From: a bacterium
Lineage (GTDB): Bacteria; Pseudomonadota; Alphaproteobacteria; Caulobacterales; Hyphomonadaceae
DNA: 18,956 nt
Direction: 5' to 3'
Assembly (NCBI GenBank): GCA_030824255.1
Contig: JAVBYB010000096.1
Span: forward strand, 1 to 18,956
Part shown: positions 7,600 through 15,223 of the stretch, piece by piece
Position numbering within the stretch: position 1 is the stretch's first letter
Layout of the letters: every line of letters begins with the position of its first letter
The notes under the pieces: generated by a model
Told to the model about the DNA's origin: nothing
What the model saw: the letters and a program-made list of their open reading frames with translations, nothing else
Databases searched by the model: none
Translations under genes and position numbers: made by a program

Positions 7600-8856
7600 A
7601 TGAAGCCGCCGCGCGATTCCTCCGCCTGGCTGACAGCGAGCCGCCGCGTGTGGCGCTCGATGGCGCCGGCGCGCCTGCGCCGCTCCGCGCAGCCGATCGT
7701 TCTGGGTCTCATGGAGCAGGGTATTCGGGGGGCTTTGCGCCGCGGCGAAGGCGGGGACAGGGCAGGACCGCTCGTCGTTTCCGGCCTGCTCAGCGAAGCG
7801 AAAGGGATTTCAGAAGGGGCGCGGCTGACGCTTGCTGCGTTGCAGGCCGCTGGGTTCGGGCCTGTCGCGCATGATCTGCGGCCGGTGTTCTCTGGCGTGA
7901 ATACGCGCCTGCCAACAGACCAGCCGGGCGGCGTCTGGCTGATGCATATCAACGCGCCTGAAGCCACGCACGCGCTGGGTCGTATACATTCCGATGCATG
8001 GCTGGGCCGCTATCGCATTGGCTACTGGGCCTATGAGCTTGCGCGCGTTCCACGCCAGTGGGTGCGCATCTCGAACGTCTTTCACGAGATCTGGGCCCCG
8101 AGCCGCTTTGTCGCCGAAGCGTTGCGGGAGTCCGGCGTCGAGACACCGGTTCGTGTGATGCCGCATCCGGTTGCCCTTGGTTCGCAGCTTATCCAACCCG
8201 ACCGCAAGGCGCTGGGCATTCCCGACGATGCCTTTGCCGTTCTTGCCATGGGGGATCTGAACTCCAGTGCTGCGCGGAAGAACCTGATCGGCGCCATCGA
8301 GATCTATCAACGCGCCTTCCCCACGCCAGATGCGGCCCGCCTGATCGTGAAGGTGCGAGAGGAGGGCGCGCATCCAGCCTTTCTCGCGCGCGCGCGTCAG
8401 TTGGCGGGCGGGCGCGCTGACATCGTTTTTGTGACAGGCGACCTTTCCACTTCCGATCTTCGCCGCCTGGTTGCGTCCAGCAGCCTTCTCCTGTCGCCGC
8501 ACCGGTCCGAGGGCTTTGGCCTGTCGCTCGCGGAAGCCTTCCTTGCGGGCGTGCCTGCACTTGCGACCGGGTGGTCCGGCAACCTCGATTTCATGGGCGA
8601 CCTGCCGGAGCTTCTGATCAACGCTTCGCTGGTCCCGGTGAACGATCCCTATGGCGTCTATCGGGCATCGAAACAGATGTGGGCAGAGCCTGATGTCGCT
8701 GACGCGGCCGCCCGGCTTCGCAAACTGGCAGATGCGCCGGACCTGCGGCGGGATCTGGCCGAGCGGGGCCGCCGGGCGATCGAGGGGTTCAACGGCGCCT
8801 GGTCGCGCGAGGCGCTCATGGAGACCGCAATTGGGCGCCTGTCGCTAACCGGCTAG
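7600..8856 (+). CDS. Glycosyltransferase, GT4-like
   Basis: A 418-residue protein counted from ATG 7600. The open frame reaches back to a GTG at 7438, but the extra 54 codons show no family features. The N-terminal domain has SGLLSEAKGISEGARLTLAAL, typical of GT4 enzymes that begin with a glycine-rich nucleotide-proximal loop. Next come RIGYWAYELARVP and IWAPSRFVAEAL, then R226/K227 (ARKN) and the E-x7-E motif EGFGLSLAE (E304, E312). The start has only a weak Shine-Dalgarno, so its position is uncertain by some codons. No membrane segment is seen. The ligase-acyltransferase gene follows after 81 nt on the same strand, so the two probably share a transcript. It is not a close paralogue of the two minus-strand glycosyltransferases; the sugar is unknown. 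Confidence 0.85.
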   Translation: MKPPRDSSAWLTASRRVWRSMAPARLRRSAQPIVLGLMEQGIRGALRRGEGGDRAGPLVVSGLLSEAKGISEGARLTLAALQAAGFGPVAHDLRPVFSGVNTRLPTDQPGGVWLMHINAPEATHALGRIHSDAWLGRYRIGYWAYELARVPRQWVRISNVFHEIWAPSRFVAEALRESGVETPVRVMPHPVALGSQLIQPDRKALGIPDDAFAVLAMGDLNSSAARKNLIGAIEIYQRAFPTPDAARLIVKVREEGAHPAFLARARQLAGGRADIVFVTGDLSTSDLRRLVASSSLLLSPHRSEGFGLSLAEAFLAGVPALATGWSGNLDFMGDLPELLINASLVPVNDPYGVYRASKQMWAEPDVADAAARLRKLADAPDLRRDLAERGRRAIEGFNGAWSREALMETAIGRLSLTG

Positions 8857-8937
8857 GCCTTTCACACCCGTTTCGAGGCGCAGCGCCCCCGTTGATGGTC
8901 TGGGTCCGAGCGGCTAGATGAAATCTCGCCAGGGCGG

Positions 8938-11343
8938 ATGGAAGTTGCTGCTCGTGAAGCGGCTGCGCTTGAGGGCGGACGGGAGCTCGGTTTGACCACA
9001 GTGGTTCTTGGTGCGCTGTGGGTGCTCTGGCCCTTCGTCGCGCTTGCGGGGGGGCTTGCCTATTCCGCGCTCTCCGGGCTCGCCGCCCTGATCCTTCTGC
9101 CGTCGATCGCGCGCTCGTTGAGGCCGCGTCTCTATTTCTTCGCCCTGCTGGCCTTCTTCATCTTCGTCGGCCTTTCCGCGCTGTGGTCTCCGCGCGACCA
9201 GGTGCTTGTCGAGATCGACTTCGGCGAGATGCAGGTCGCGGTCCGCAGCGAGATGTTGCGCGTGGGCCTGCAGGTACTGGCTCAGGGCGGCCTTCTGGCT
9301 GCGGCCCTGCGGTTGAACGATCGCGGGCGTGACCGCGTGCAGGGCATTGCACACGTGGCGCTTTGCATTCAGCTTGTGATGCTCGTCGTCGTCAGCATGT
9401 TCGAGGAGCAGATCCTCAACATGCTCACCGTCATCGTGCCGGATACGGGCGAGGGCGTGCAGAATATCTCGCGCAACAGCCTCATCATGGCCGTCGCAGC
9501 GCCGATCCTCGCCATCGGCCTGATGCAGGGTCGTTCTCTGGCTGTTGGCGGACTGCTTGCCGCGTTGGTGGTGGTGACGGCGGCGGCGATCTGCGTGGTG
9601 CGAGGCGTCAATGCGGGTCTGCTTGCCATCGCGGCGGCGGCGGTCTGCGTTGCAGTCGTGCGATTTGTCCCGAAGCATGGCTTCCGCATCATTGCGCTGG
9701 GAACCGCAGTTCTGCTGATGACGGCGCCGCTGGTCTTCGGCTTCCTGTCGCAAGGCGTGGACTTTGTGACGGCGGACGACTCCTCCTCCTATCGCGCTGC
9801 GATCTGGCAGCGCGTCATCCAGCTGATCGGCGAGCAGCCCATAACCGGCCACGGCGTCGGCGTGCTGCGCACCATTCGCGAGCCCATCGAAACCGGAATC
9901 TTCGCCGGGCAATGGACCGTGCCGAACCATTCTCACAACATGCTGCTGCAACTTTGGGCCGAGACGGGCGCGATCGGCGCCGGCTTTCTCTCGCTTGCTG
10001 TCGTGCTGGCTGGCTGGCGTATGCCGGATGCGCGCACGCTGGGTCCTGCCGGCCTCAAGGCTGCGGCGCTGGCGGGCGCGATGGTGGCCGTCGCAATGGT
10101 ATCCTTCGATCTCTGGAACGAATGGTGGTGGGCCGTTGGCGGCTTGCTGGCGATGCTGGCAGCGGCGACACCTTCCGTTATCGTCGCCAAAAATGCCGAG
10201 GCCCCGGTGGGTCAGGGAATGACATTTGGCGAGGCATCCGCCGCGCCTGTCGCCACGCAGGACGATGTGGAGCAAGAGGCTGTCCAGCCGCTTCTCGCGT
10301 CGCACACAGAAAACAACTTCAACCTGCTGCGTCTTCTCTTCGCGCTCATGGTGGCGGTCTATCATGCGATCGCCCTACCGGGACTGGCGGGCTGGGAGCA
10401 GGCCGAGGGCTGGACGAGCCTTCTGGCTGAAATAGGCGTGCAGGGCTTCTTCGTGCTGTCGGGCTACCTCGTCTGGGCAAGCCTCGAGCGTTCGGCGACA
10501 CTGGCGGTCTACGCCGAAAAGCGCGCGCGTCGCCTGCTGCCAGCCTATGTCGCGGTCGTGCTTGCGTGCGCAGTCCTCGCGGTGGTCCTCGTTCCGGCAG
10601 CGCGGGGCGAACTTTCCGGCGTCGCAAGCTATCTCGGCTGGAACCTCGCCTTCCTCAACTTCATGGAGCCGGGCCTGCCCGGCGTGTTCGAAGGCAACCG
10701 GTTTAGCGAGATCAATGGAGCGCTGTGGACGCTGAAGATCGAGGTGATGTTCTACCTCGCCCTGCCGCTGCTGGCCTTCATCGTGCGGCGCGCGGGCAGC
10801 ATGCGCTGGATCCTGTTCATGGCGATCTATGTCGCCGCAGAAGGCTGGCGGCTGGGGCTCGAGCAGATGGGCGCAGAGCAGGGCGGAATTTTCACAGAGC
10901 TGTCGCGCCAGCTGCCGGGGCAGATGAGCTTCTTCATCACGGGCATCGCGCTGTGCGCCTGGCGAGACGAATTGAATTGGCGCTCGATGCTGGTTCCGCT
11001 CGGAGCCGTCCTGCTGGCAGTATCGATCGCCTTCCCGCAGGCTGAGGTCGTACGTGCGGCCGGCCTTGGGGTTGTTGCGGTCTGGATAGCGGTCGGCGTT
11101 CCAAGGCTGTTCGACGCGGCGCGTTTCGGCGACCTGTCTTACGGCCTCTACATCGTGCACTTCCCGATCATCCAGTGTGTCATCGCGGCGGGATTGTTCC
11201 GGGAGTCGCCAGCTGTCGGGGTTGCGGTCGCGGCTGTGGCAAGCGTCGCCACGGCGCTGTTGTTGTGGTGGCTGATCGAGCGGCCTGCCCTGCGGCGGGA
11301 CAGCGCCTACCGCCGCGCTGAAGCGGGCTCTGCAAAGGTATAG
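8938..11343 (+). CDS. O-antigen ligase/polymerase (Wzy_C type) fused to acyltransferase-3 domain
   Basis: One uninterrupted 801-codon frame encodes two polytopic membrane enzymes. Residues about 20-415 are an O-antigen ligase/polymerase: many hydrophobic helices, then a periplasmic loop with GHGVG (304-308) and NHSHN (330-334), including the conserved His of the Wzy_C loop. A polar linker (about 415-455, Ala/Glu/Gln-rich) follows. Residues about 455-795 are an acyltransferase-3 (OafA-like) domain with H476 in AVYHA, R531-R532 in RARRLLPAY and E602 in TLKIEVMFYLALP. Such domains move acetyl or other acyl groups onto sugars across the membrane. ATG 8938 has a poor ribosome-binding site; TTG 8992, with GGGAG 5 nt upstream, would give 783 residues. 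The 3' end overlaps the convergent GtrA-like gene by 37 nt. Expected role: polymerising or ligating the glycan and acylating it. Confidence 0.85.
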   Translation: MEVAAREAAALEGGRELGLTTVVLGALWVLWPFVALAGGLAYSALSGLAALILLPSIARSLRPRLYFFALLAFFIFVGLSALWSPRDQVLVEIDFGEMQVAVRSEMLRVGLQVLAQGGLLAAALRLNDRGRDRVQGIAHVALCIQLVMLVVVSMFEEQILNMLTVIVPDTGEGVQNISRNSLIMAVAAPILAIGLMQGRSLAVGGLLAALVVVTAAAICVVRGVNAGLLAIAAAAVCVAVVRFVPKHGFRIIALGTAVLLMTAPLVFGFLSQGVDFVTADDSSSYRAAIWQRVIQLIGEQPITGHGVGVLRTIREPIETGIFAGQWTVPNHSHNMLLQLWAETGAIGAGFLSLAVVLAGWRMPDARTLGPAGLKAAALAGAMVAVAMVSFDLWNEWWWAVGGLLAMLAAATPSVIVAKNAEAPVGQGMTFGEASAAPVATQDDVEQEAVQPLLASHTENNFNLLRLLFALMVAVYHAIALPGLAGWEQAEGWTSLLAEIGVQGFFVLSGYLVWASLERSATLAVYAEKRARRLLPAYVAVVLACAVLAVVLVPAARGELSGVASYLGWNLAFLNFMEPGLPGVFEGNRFSEINGALWTLKIEVMFYLALPLLAFIVRRAGSMRWILFMAIYVAAEGWRLGLEQMGAEQGGIFTELSRQLPGQMSFFITGIALCAWRDELNWRSMLVPLGAVLLAVSIAFPQAEVVRAAGLGVVAVWIAVGVPRLFDAARFGDLSYGLYIVHFPIIQCVIAAGLFRESPAVGVAVAAVASVATALLLWWLIERPALRRDSAYRRAEAGSAKV

Positions 11344-11729
11344 AACTTGTGCAGGAAATAGCTGGTGATCGCCGGCGTGGCGACGCCGCAGAAGTGCGCC
11401 ACCTCGAAAGGCTGCCACGTCCAGCCAATGGCCGGGAGCACCGTGCGCGCCATGATGGTCGAGACTAGCCAGGCCAGCGCCGCGCCGAGAATATTCACCT
11501 GAATGAAACGGCTGACGCGCCTCGGGCTGGCGCCTTCGCCTCCGAAAAGCATCCGCTGGAACAGGAAGAACGCGATCACCATGCCCACCATGTAGGCGAG
11601 CACGACGGCGACCTCGAACGGCATGAAAAAGTTCAGGAGATAGCGGGCGACGAGGTTGGCCAACGCAGCGATGCCGCCCAGCGCCACGAAGCGCACGAAT
11701 TCGAGGAAGCTTGCGCGACCGCCGCTCAT
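11307..11729 (-). CDS. GtrA-like four-helix membrane protein
   Basis: A 140-residue protein with four predicted transmembrane helices (about 12-32, 38-58, 75-95 and 108-128) and the GtrA pattern: FVRFVALGGIAALANL at the start and SYFLHKFYTF near the end. GtrA proteins are linked to moving or handling polyprenyl-phosphate sugars, or to glycosyltransferase recruitment; the mycobacterial relative Rv3789 sits beside the decaprenyl-phospho-arabinose genes. The frame extends upstream to 11783, but ATG 11729 lies just 5 nt after the stop of the HAD-UbiA gene, giving a natural coupled start. Its last 37 nt overlap the end of the opposite-strand fusion gene. Function in this pathway is inferred from the neighbour. 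Confidence 0.85.
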   Translation of the reverse strand: MSGGRASFLEFVRFVALGGIAALANLVARYLLNFFMPFEVAVVLAYMVGMVIAFFLFQRMLFGGEGASPRRVSRFIQVNILGAALAWLVSTIMARTVLPAIGWTWQPFEVAHFCGVATPAITSYFLHKFYTFAEPASARR

Positions 11730-11734
11730 CGCGC

Positions 11735-13279
11735 TCAGCGTCCCCGCCCGAACACCGTGTTGAAGTCGAACGTGTGAACCCATCCGGAAGGCACAAAGGC
11801 GGCCGTGACAAAGGCGATGCCCAGAAGTGCGCCGATCAGGATGCTCTGCGGATCCTTGAAAGCGAAGACCACCGGGTCATCGTGAAGCTCTTCCCGATTG
11901 GCGAGCAACCAGACGCGCATCAGCCACATCGCCATTGCGATCGGCGCCACCCACAGCGCTTCCGGCGCCGCGTAGACGCCGGAGGGCCATGCATAGTCGA
12001 TGATGTAGAGCACGAGGATCAGTGGCGTTGCGGTGGCGGTGGCGAGCCCGAGGCCGAGCGTCAGCGTGGCGTCTTCCGCGCGGTAGCCGCGATTGGCGAT
12101 CCGCCTTTCGCCCTGTCCGGCGCGTCTCAGCACTTCGACATGCCGCTTGGCCAGCGATAGCGACACGAACAGGAACATCGAGAATACAACCAGCCAGTGG
12201 CTGAGCATCACGCCCGCAAGTACTGCGCCCATAGCAAGGCGCAGGGTGTAGAGAAACCCCAGCGTCATGGTGTCGATCAGGGCGACACGCTTGAGGCGCA
12301 TGGAGTAGGCCAGCGTTGTCGCGAGATAGATCAGCATCGTTGCGGCGAAGGCCGGCGACAGCAGGAAGCCGCCCACCAGGCCGGTCAATATCAGCAGCGG
12401 CGCCATGACGAAGCCCTGCCACAGCTTCAGCCGGCCCGAAGCGAACGGGCGCTTGTACTTGGAAGGATGACTGCGGTCGGCGCTGAGGTCGACAAGATCG
12501 TTGAGGATGTAGGTGCCCGACGCCATCATGCCGAGCAGGGGGAAGGCCAGCATCAGTGTGACCAGAATGGACGGATCCGTGATGGTCATCGACATGATCG
12601 CGGGCACGAAGATCAGGACGTTCTTCGCCCACTGGTGCAGGCGCAGCGCCTTGGTCCAGGCGGTCGCTCCACGGGCGGGACGTTCGAAAGTCTGCGCCAC
12701 GGGAACGCCAAGGCTTTCGACGGCGCGCACGCGTTTCTCGCCGCCGCCCACGATGGACGCAGCCTTCGCGCCGGCCCACACCTTCATGTCTGCACGGCTG
12801 TCGCCGATATATTCGTAGCCTCCCGGCGCCTCGGCCGCGAGGAGTCGGGCCTTGGCGCCGGCCTTGTTGTTGGTGACGCCGTTGCTGCCGATGGCGCGAT
12901 CGAACACGCCGTATTTCTCGGCGACTTCGCTCACGATGCTCTGGTCGGACGCTGACACCAGCCAGACGGGGCGGCCGGCGCTGCGCGCGCGGCGGCAATA
13001 GGCCAGGACATCCTCGTTGACCGGCAGCGTGCCGATATCGAGGCTGGCGCGTGACTGGATCCGCGCCTTGGTTGCGGCGAGGCTGAAGGGCAGTTGCATC
13101 ATCTGCCACAAGGCCCAGAGCGGACGGCGGCGGAAATGATCCGCCAGTGATTCGAACAGCATGTCGGTAAACAGCAGCGTGCCGTCGAGATCCACCGCCA
13201 GCGGCAGGGTCTTCAGGCTTTCGGGGCTGATCGCCGCCTGGGCATCGTTCGCCGGTCGCACGATGGGTGGCTGGCTCAC
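11735..13279 (-). CDS. HAD phosphatase-UbiA prenyltransferase fusion (polyprenyl-phosphate phosphoribosyltransferase-like)
   Basis: The N-terminal HAD domain has DLDGT with both nucleophile-site Asp residues (about 30 and 32 counted from GTG), LVSAS (motif II), a motif III Lys and YIGDS (motif IV). The C-terminal half is a UbiA-type membrane prenyltransferase: LHQWAKN, the aspartate-rich NDLVDLSAD and then KYKRPFASG, followed by several helices. This UbiA branch includes DPPR synthase (Rv3806c, NoeC-like), which transfers phosphoribose from PRPP to polyprenyl phosphate. The fused HAD domain could then remove the 5-phosphate (inference). I prefer GTG 13279 because AGGA lies 9 nt upstream; TTG 13300 would add 7 residues with a weaker site. 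GtrA follows after 5 nt. A less specific UbiA substrate cannot be excluded. Confidence 0.82.
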   Translation of the reverse strand: MSQPPIVRPANDAQAAISPESLKTLPLAVDLDGTLLFTDMLFESLADHFRRRPLWALWQMMQLPFSLAATKARIQSRASLDIGTLPVNEDVLAYCRRARSAGRPVWLVSASDQSIVSEVAEKYGVFDRAIGSNGVTNNKAGAKARLLAAEAPGGYEYIGDSRADMKVWAGAKAASIVGGGEKRVRAVESLGVPVAQTFERPARGATAWTKALRLHQWAKNVLIFVPAIMSMTITDPSILVTLMLAFPLLGMMASGTYILNDLVDLSADRSHPSKYKRPFASGRLKLWQGFVMAPLLILTGLVGGFLLSPAFAATMLIYLATTLAYSMRLKRVALIDTMTLGFLYTLRLAMGAVLAGVMLSHWLVVFSMFLFVSLSLAKRHVEVLRRAGQGERRIANRGYRAEDATLTLGLGLATATATPLILVLYIIDYAWPSGVYAAPEALWVAPIAMAMWLMRVWLLANREELHDDPVVFAFKDPQSILIGALLGIAFVTAAFVPSGWVHTFDFNTVFGRGR

Positions 13280-13457
13280 GTTGGCAATTCCTGCTGGCAA
13301 TTAATGTTTCAGCATAAGGAGAACTCACGAAGAATACGTTGATCACTCGAAATGCCGCCAATGGCGGGCGTAATCGCCATTGTCTGCGACGTCACTTGCC
13401 TGACCTCGTTTGGGGGCTACAACCGGAACAGTATCTTGCGTCAGGTTGGAGCGCTAT
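13280..13457. promoter_or_regulatory. Divergent intergenic region between HAD-UbiA gene and manC
   Basis: These 178 bases must carry the promoters for both flanking operons. The notable element is the perfect dyad CAATGGCG-N8-CGCCATTG at 13359-13382, described as its own entry. TTGCCT at 13396 with CTACAA 15 nt later is a weak candidate plus-strand promoter. Nothing else stands out, and no small ORF with a good ribosome-binding site is seen. Confidence 0.35.
13359..13382. promoter_or_regulatory. Perfect 8-bp dyad (possible operator)
   Basis: CAATGGCG and CGCCATTG form a perfect inverted repeat around an 8-nt spacer. It lies about 75 nt upstream of the manC start and about 80 nt upstream of the HAD-UbiA start, so one regulator could control both directions. 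It could also be a stem in a transcript, but no U-run follows on either strand. The repeat is seen; the operator role is inference. Confidence 0.35.
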
Positions 13458-14519
13458 TTGTCCGTGCAGAAGATCATTCCCGTCATCATGTCTGGCGGAT
13501 CGGGCACGCGGCTTTGGCCCCTGTCGACGGCGAAACGTCCCAAGCAGTTCCATCACCTCGGCGCTGAACGGACCATGATCGAGGAAACGGCGCTCCGCTT
13601 TTCGGGCGTGCATGACGGTGTAAAGTTCCTGCCGCCGGTTATCATCTCCTCGGCGGCGCACGCCGATCTGGTGGCGTCAGCGATGGCCGCATGCGGTCTT
13701 ACGCCGTCCGCCGTCATCCTCGAACCCAAGGGACGAAACACTGCAGCCACGGCGGCTATCGCCGCGCTGATCGCGCAGGAGATCGACCCGGAAGCGCATG
13801 TCCTGCTGGCTCCTGCAGACCATCTCGTCTCAAACACGGGCGCCTTCGTGGCGGCCATCCGGGCGGCGACGTCGGTTTTGCCCGACAGAATTGTGACATT
13901 CGGCATTCAGCCGACCGGGCCCGAGACAGGCTATGGCTACATCCTGCAGGGCGATGTCCTGCGGGATGGCGTGCATGCCGTCGCCCGCTTCAAGGAAAAG
14001 CCTCTCCTGCCGGATGCGGAGCGTTATCTGGAAGAGGGCGGCTATAGCTGGAACTCCGGCGTCTTCCTGTTCTCGCCCGGGACCATGCTGGAAGAGTTTG
14101 CCATTGCCGCCGTCGACATTCGCGAAGGCGCCCGCGCCGCGCTGGCGCAGGCAAAACGGACGGGCGTCGAGATCCTGCTGGACGCAGACCTGTTCGGCGC
14201 GGTGCGCAGCGAAGCGGTCGATCGCGCCGTCATGGAGCATACCAAGCGCGCCGCAGTCGCCCCGTGCGATATCGGCTGGGCCGATGTCGGCTCCTGGGCC
14301 GAAGTCTGGCGCCTGTCGGACAAGGACGCCGCGGGCAATGCGATGGCTGGCTCGGTCATCGTGGAAGATGCCCGGAACAACCTGATCCGCACCGACGGCA
14401 TTCACGTCTCGATCGTGGGCCTGTCGGACCTGATCGTCATTGCCAATGGCGATTCCATCCTGATCGCCCCGCGCGACCGGGCGCAGGACATCAAAAAAGT
14501 CATTCCGGGCGGCAGCTGA
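13458..14519 (+). CDS. manC: Mannose-1-phosphate guanylyltransferase (short form)
   Basis: The enzyme makes GDP-mannose from mannose-1-phosphate and GTP. I chose TTG 13458: GGAG lies 6 nt upstream and the protein then begins MSVQKIIPV, like the family. GTG 13464 is the alternative. The 353-residue product shows the pyrophosphorylase signature [10 protein letters not shown] (12-21), KRPKQF (26-31), FKEKP (178-182), WNSGVFLF and ADVGSW (275-280). It ends at about 350 residues, so it lacks the C-terminal cupin phosphomannose-isomerase domain of bifunctional AlgA/ManC proteins (about 480). An AGE-family isomerase at 16228-17361 could fill that gap. It leads a plus-strand operon with a transaldolase and a GT2 glycosyltransferase. 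Confidence 0.92.
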   Translation: MSVQKIIPVIMSGGSGTRLWPLSTAKRPKQFHHLGAERTMIEETALRFSGVHDGVKFLPPVIISSAAHADLVASAMAACGLTPSAVILEPKGRNTAATAAIAALIAQEIDPEAHVLLAPADHLVSNTGAFVAAIRAATSVLPDRIVTFGIQPTGPETGYGYILQGDVLRDGVHAVARFKEKPLLPDAERYLEEGGYSWNSGVFLFSPGTMLEEFAIAAVDIREGARAALAQAKRTGVEILLDADLFGAVRSEAVDRAVMEHTKRAAVAPCDIGWADVGSWAEVWRLSDKDAAGNAMAGSVIVEDARNNLIRTDGIHVSIVGLSDLIVIANGDSILIAPRDRAQDIKKVIPGGS

Positions 14520-14566
14520 GACGATATAAGCGGCGAGGGGGCAGCGTTCCCCGATGGAGACCCGCT

Positions 14567-15220
14567 ATGCAGCTGTTCATTGATTCCGCCGATGTGGCCG
14601 AGCTTCGCGCCGTCGCCGCCAGCGGGCTTATCGACGGCGTCACCACCAATCCGTCGCTGATCGCCAAGTCCGGGCGCAAGATGAAGGACGCGATCGCGGA
14701 GATCTGCTCCATCATTCCCGGCCCTGTCAGCGCCGAAGCCGTCGCCACCGACATGGAAGGCATGTTGGCGGAGGGGCGCTATCTCGCCCGCATCGCGTCC
14801 AACGTGGTGGTGAAACTCCCGCTCACCGAGAACGGCCTGCGCGCCTGCCGCACGCTGTCGGACGAGGGCATCCGCGTGAACGTCACGCTGTGTTTCTCTG
14901 CCGTGCAGGCGCTTCTCGCCGCCAAGGCCGGCGCCTACTTCATTTCGCCCTTTATCGGCCGCCTCGACGACAAGGGCGTCGACGGGATGGATCTGATCCG
15001 CGATATCCGCCGCATCTATGACAATTATGGTTTCGCGACCAATATCCTGTCTGCCTCGATCCGCTCGGTCGAGCATGTGCGCCAGGCTGCGCTGGCCGGG
15101 TCTGATTGCGCCACGCTGCCGCCCAAGACGTTCGCCGCCATGTACAAGCATGAGCTGACCGATAGCGGCGTCGAGGCATTCCTCAAGGATTGGGCATCGA
15201 CCGGCCAGTCGATCCTCTGA
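14567..15220 (+). CDS. tal: Transaldolase of the small FSA/TalC type
   Basis: The 217-residue size and the sequence fit the single-domain class I aldolase family of transaldolases and fructose-6-phosphate aldolases: [10 protein letters not shown] at the start, GVTTNPSLI (24-32) and the Schiff-base Lys K83 in VVVKLPLT. The residue aligned with Gln59 of E. coli FSA is Glu57 (SAEAVATD). Glu at this position is characteristic of true transaldolases, so the reaction is probably dihydroxyacetone transfer between sedoheptulose-7-phosphate and glyceraldehyde-3-phosphate, giving erythrose-4-phosphate and fructose-6-phosphate. ATG has GGAG 7 nt upstream. It lies 47 nt after manC and 3 nt before a glycosyltransferase, an unusual place for a central-metabolism enzyme. 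A role in precursor supply is inferred. Confidence 0.9.
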   Translation: MQLFIDSADVAELRAVAASGLIDGVTTNPSLIAKSGRKMKDAIAEICSIIPGPVSAEAVATDMEGMLAEGRYLARIASNVVVKLPLTENGLRACRTLSDEGIRVNVTLCFSAVQALLAAKAGAYFISPFIGRLDDKGVDGMDLIRDIRRIYDNYGFATNILSASIRSVEHVRQAALAGSDCATLPPKTFAAMYKHELTDSGVEAFLKDWASTGQSIL

Positions 15221-15223
15221 TCC

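Noticed and set aside
8918..8995. A 25-codon ORF (ATG 8918) ahead of the fusion gene
   Set aside because: It is out of frame with the fusion gene, has no convincing ribosome-binding site and overlaps the better-supported start; chance is enough to explain it.
10180..10310. Possible frameshift joining two genes at the ligase/AT3 junction
   Set aside because: The frame is continuous, the linker is a plausible polar hinge, and no stop, start with a good ribosome-binding site, or duplicated sequence is visible there.
9018..10430. Alternate plus-strand frames inside the fusion gene
   Set aside because: They are Arg/Ala-rich frameshift shadows without family features.
8914..11811. Long antisense frames opposite the ligase-acyltransferase gene (483 and 478 codons)
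   Set aside because: They are rich in Arg, His, Gln and Asp in the way third-position shadows of GC-rich genes are, show no domain motif, and the plus strand carries clear membrane-enzyme motifs.
11877..13361. Second long minus-strand frame (494 codons) in the HAD-UbiA region
   Set aside because: It is extremely Arg/Pro-rich with no helices or motifs, and the other frame shows DLDGT and NDLVDLSAD.
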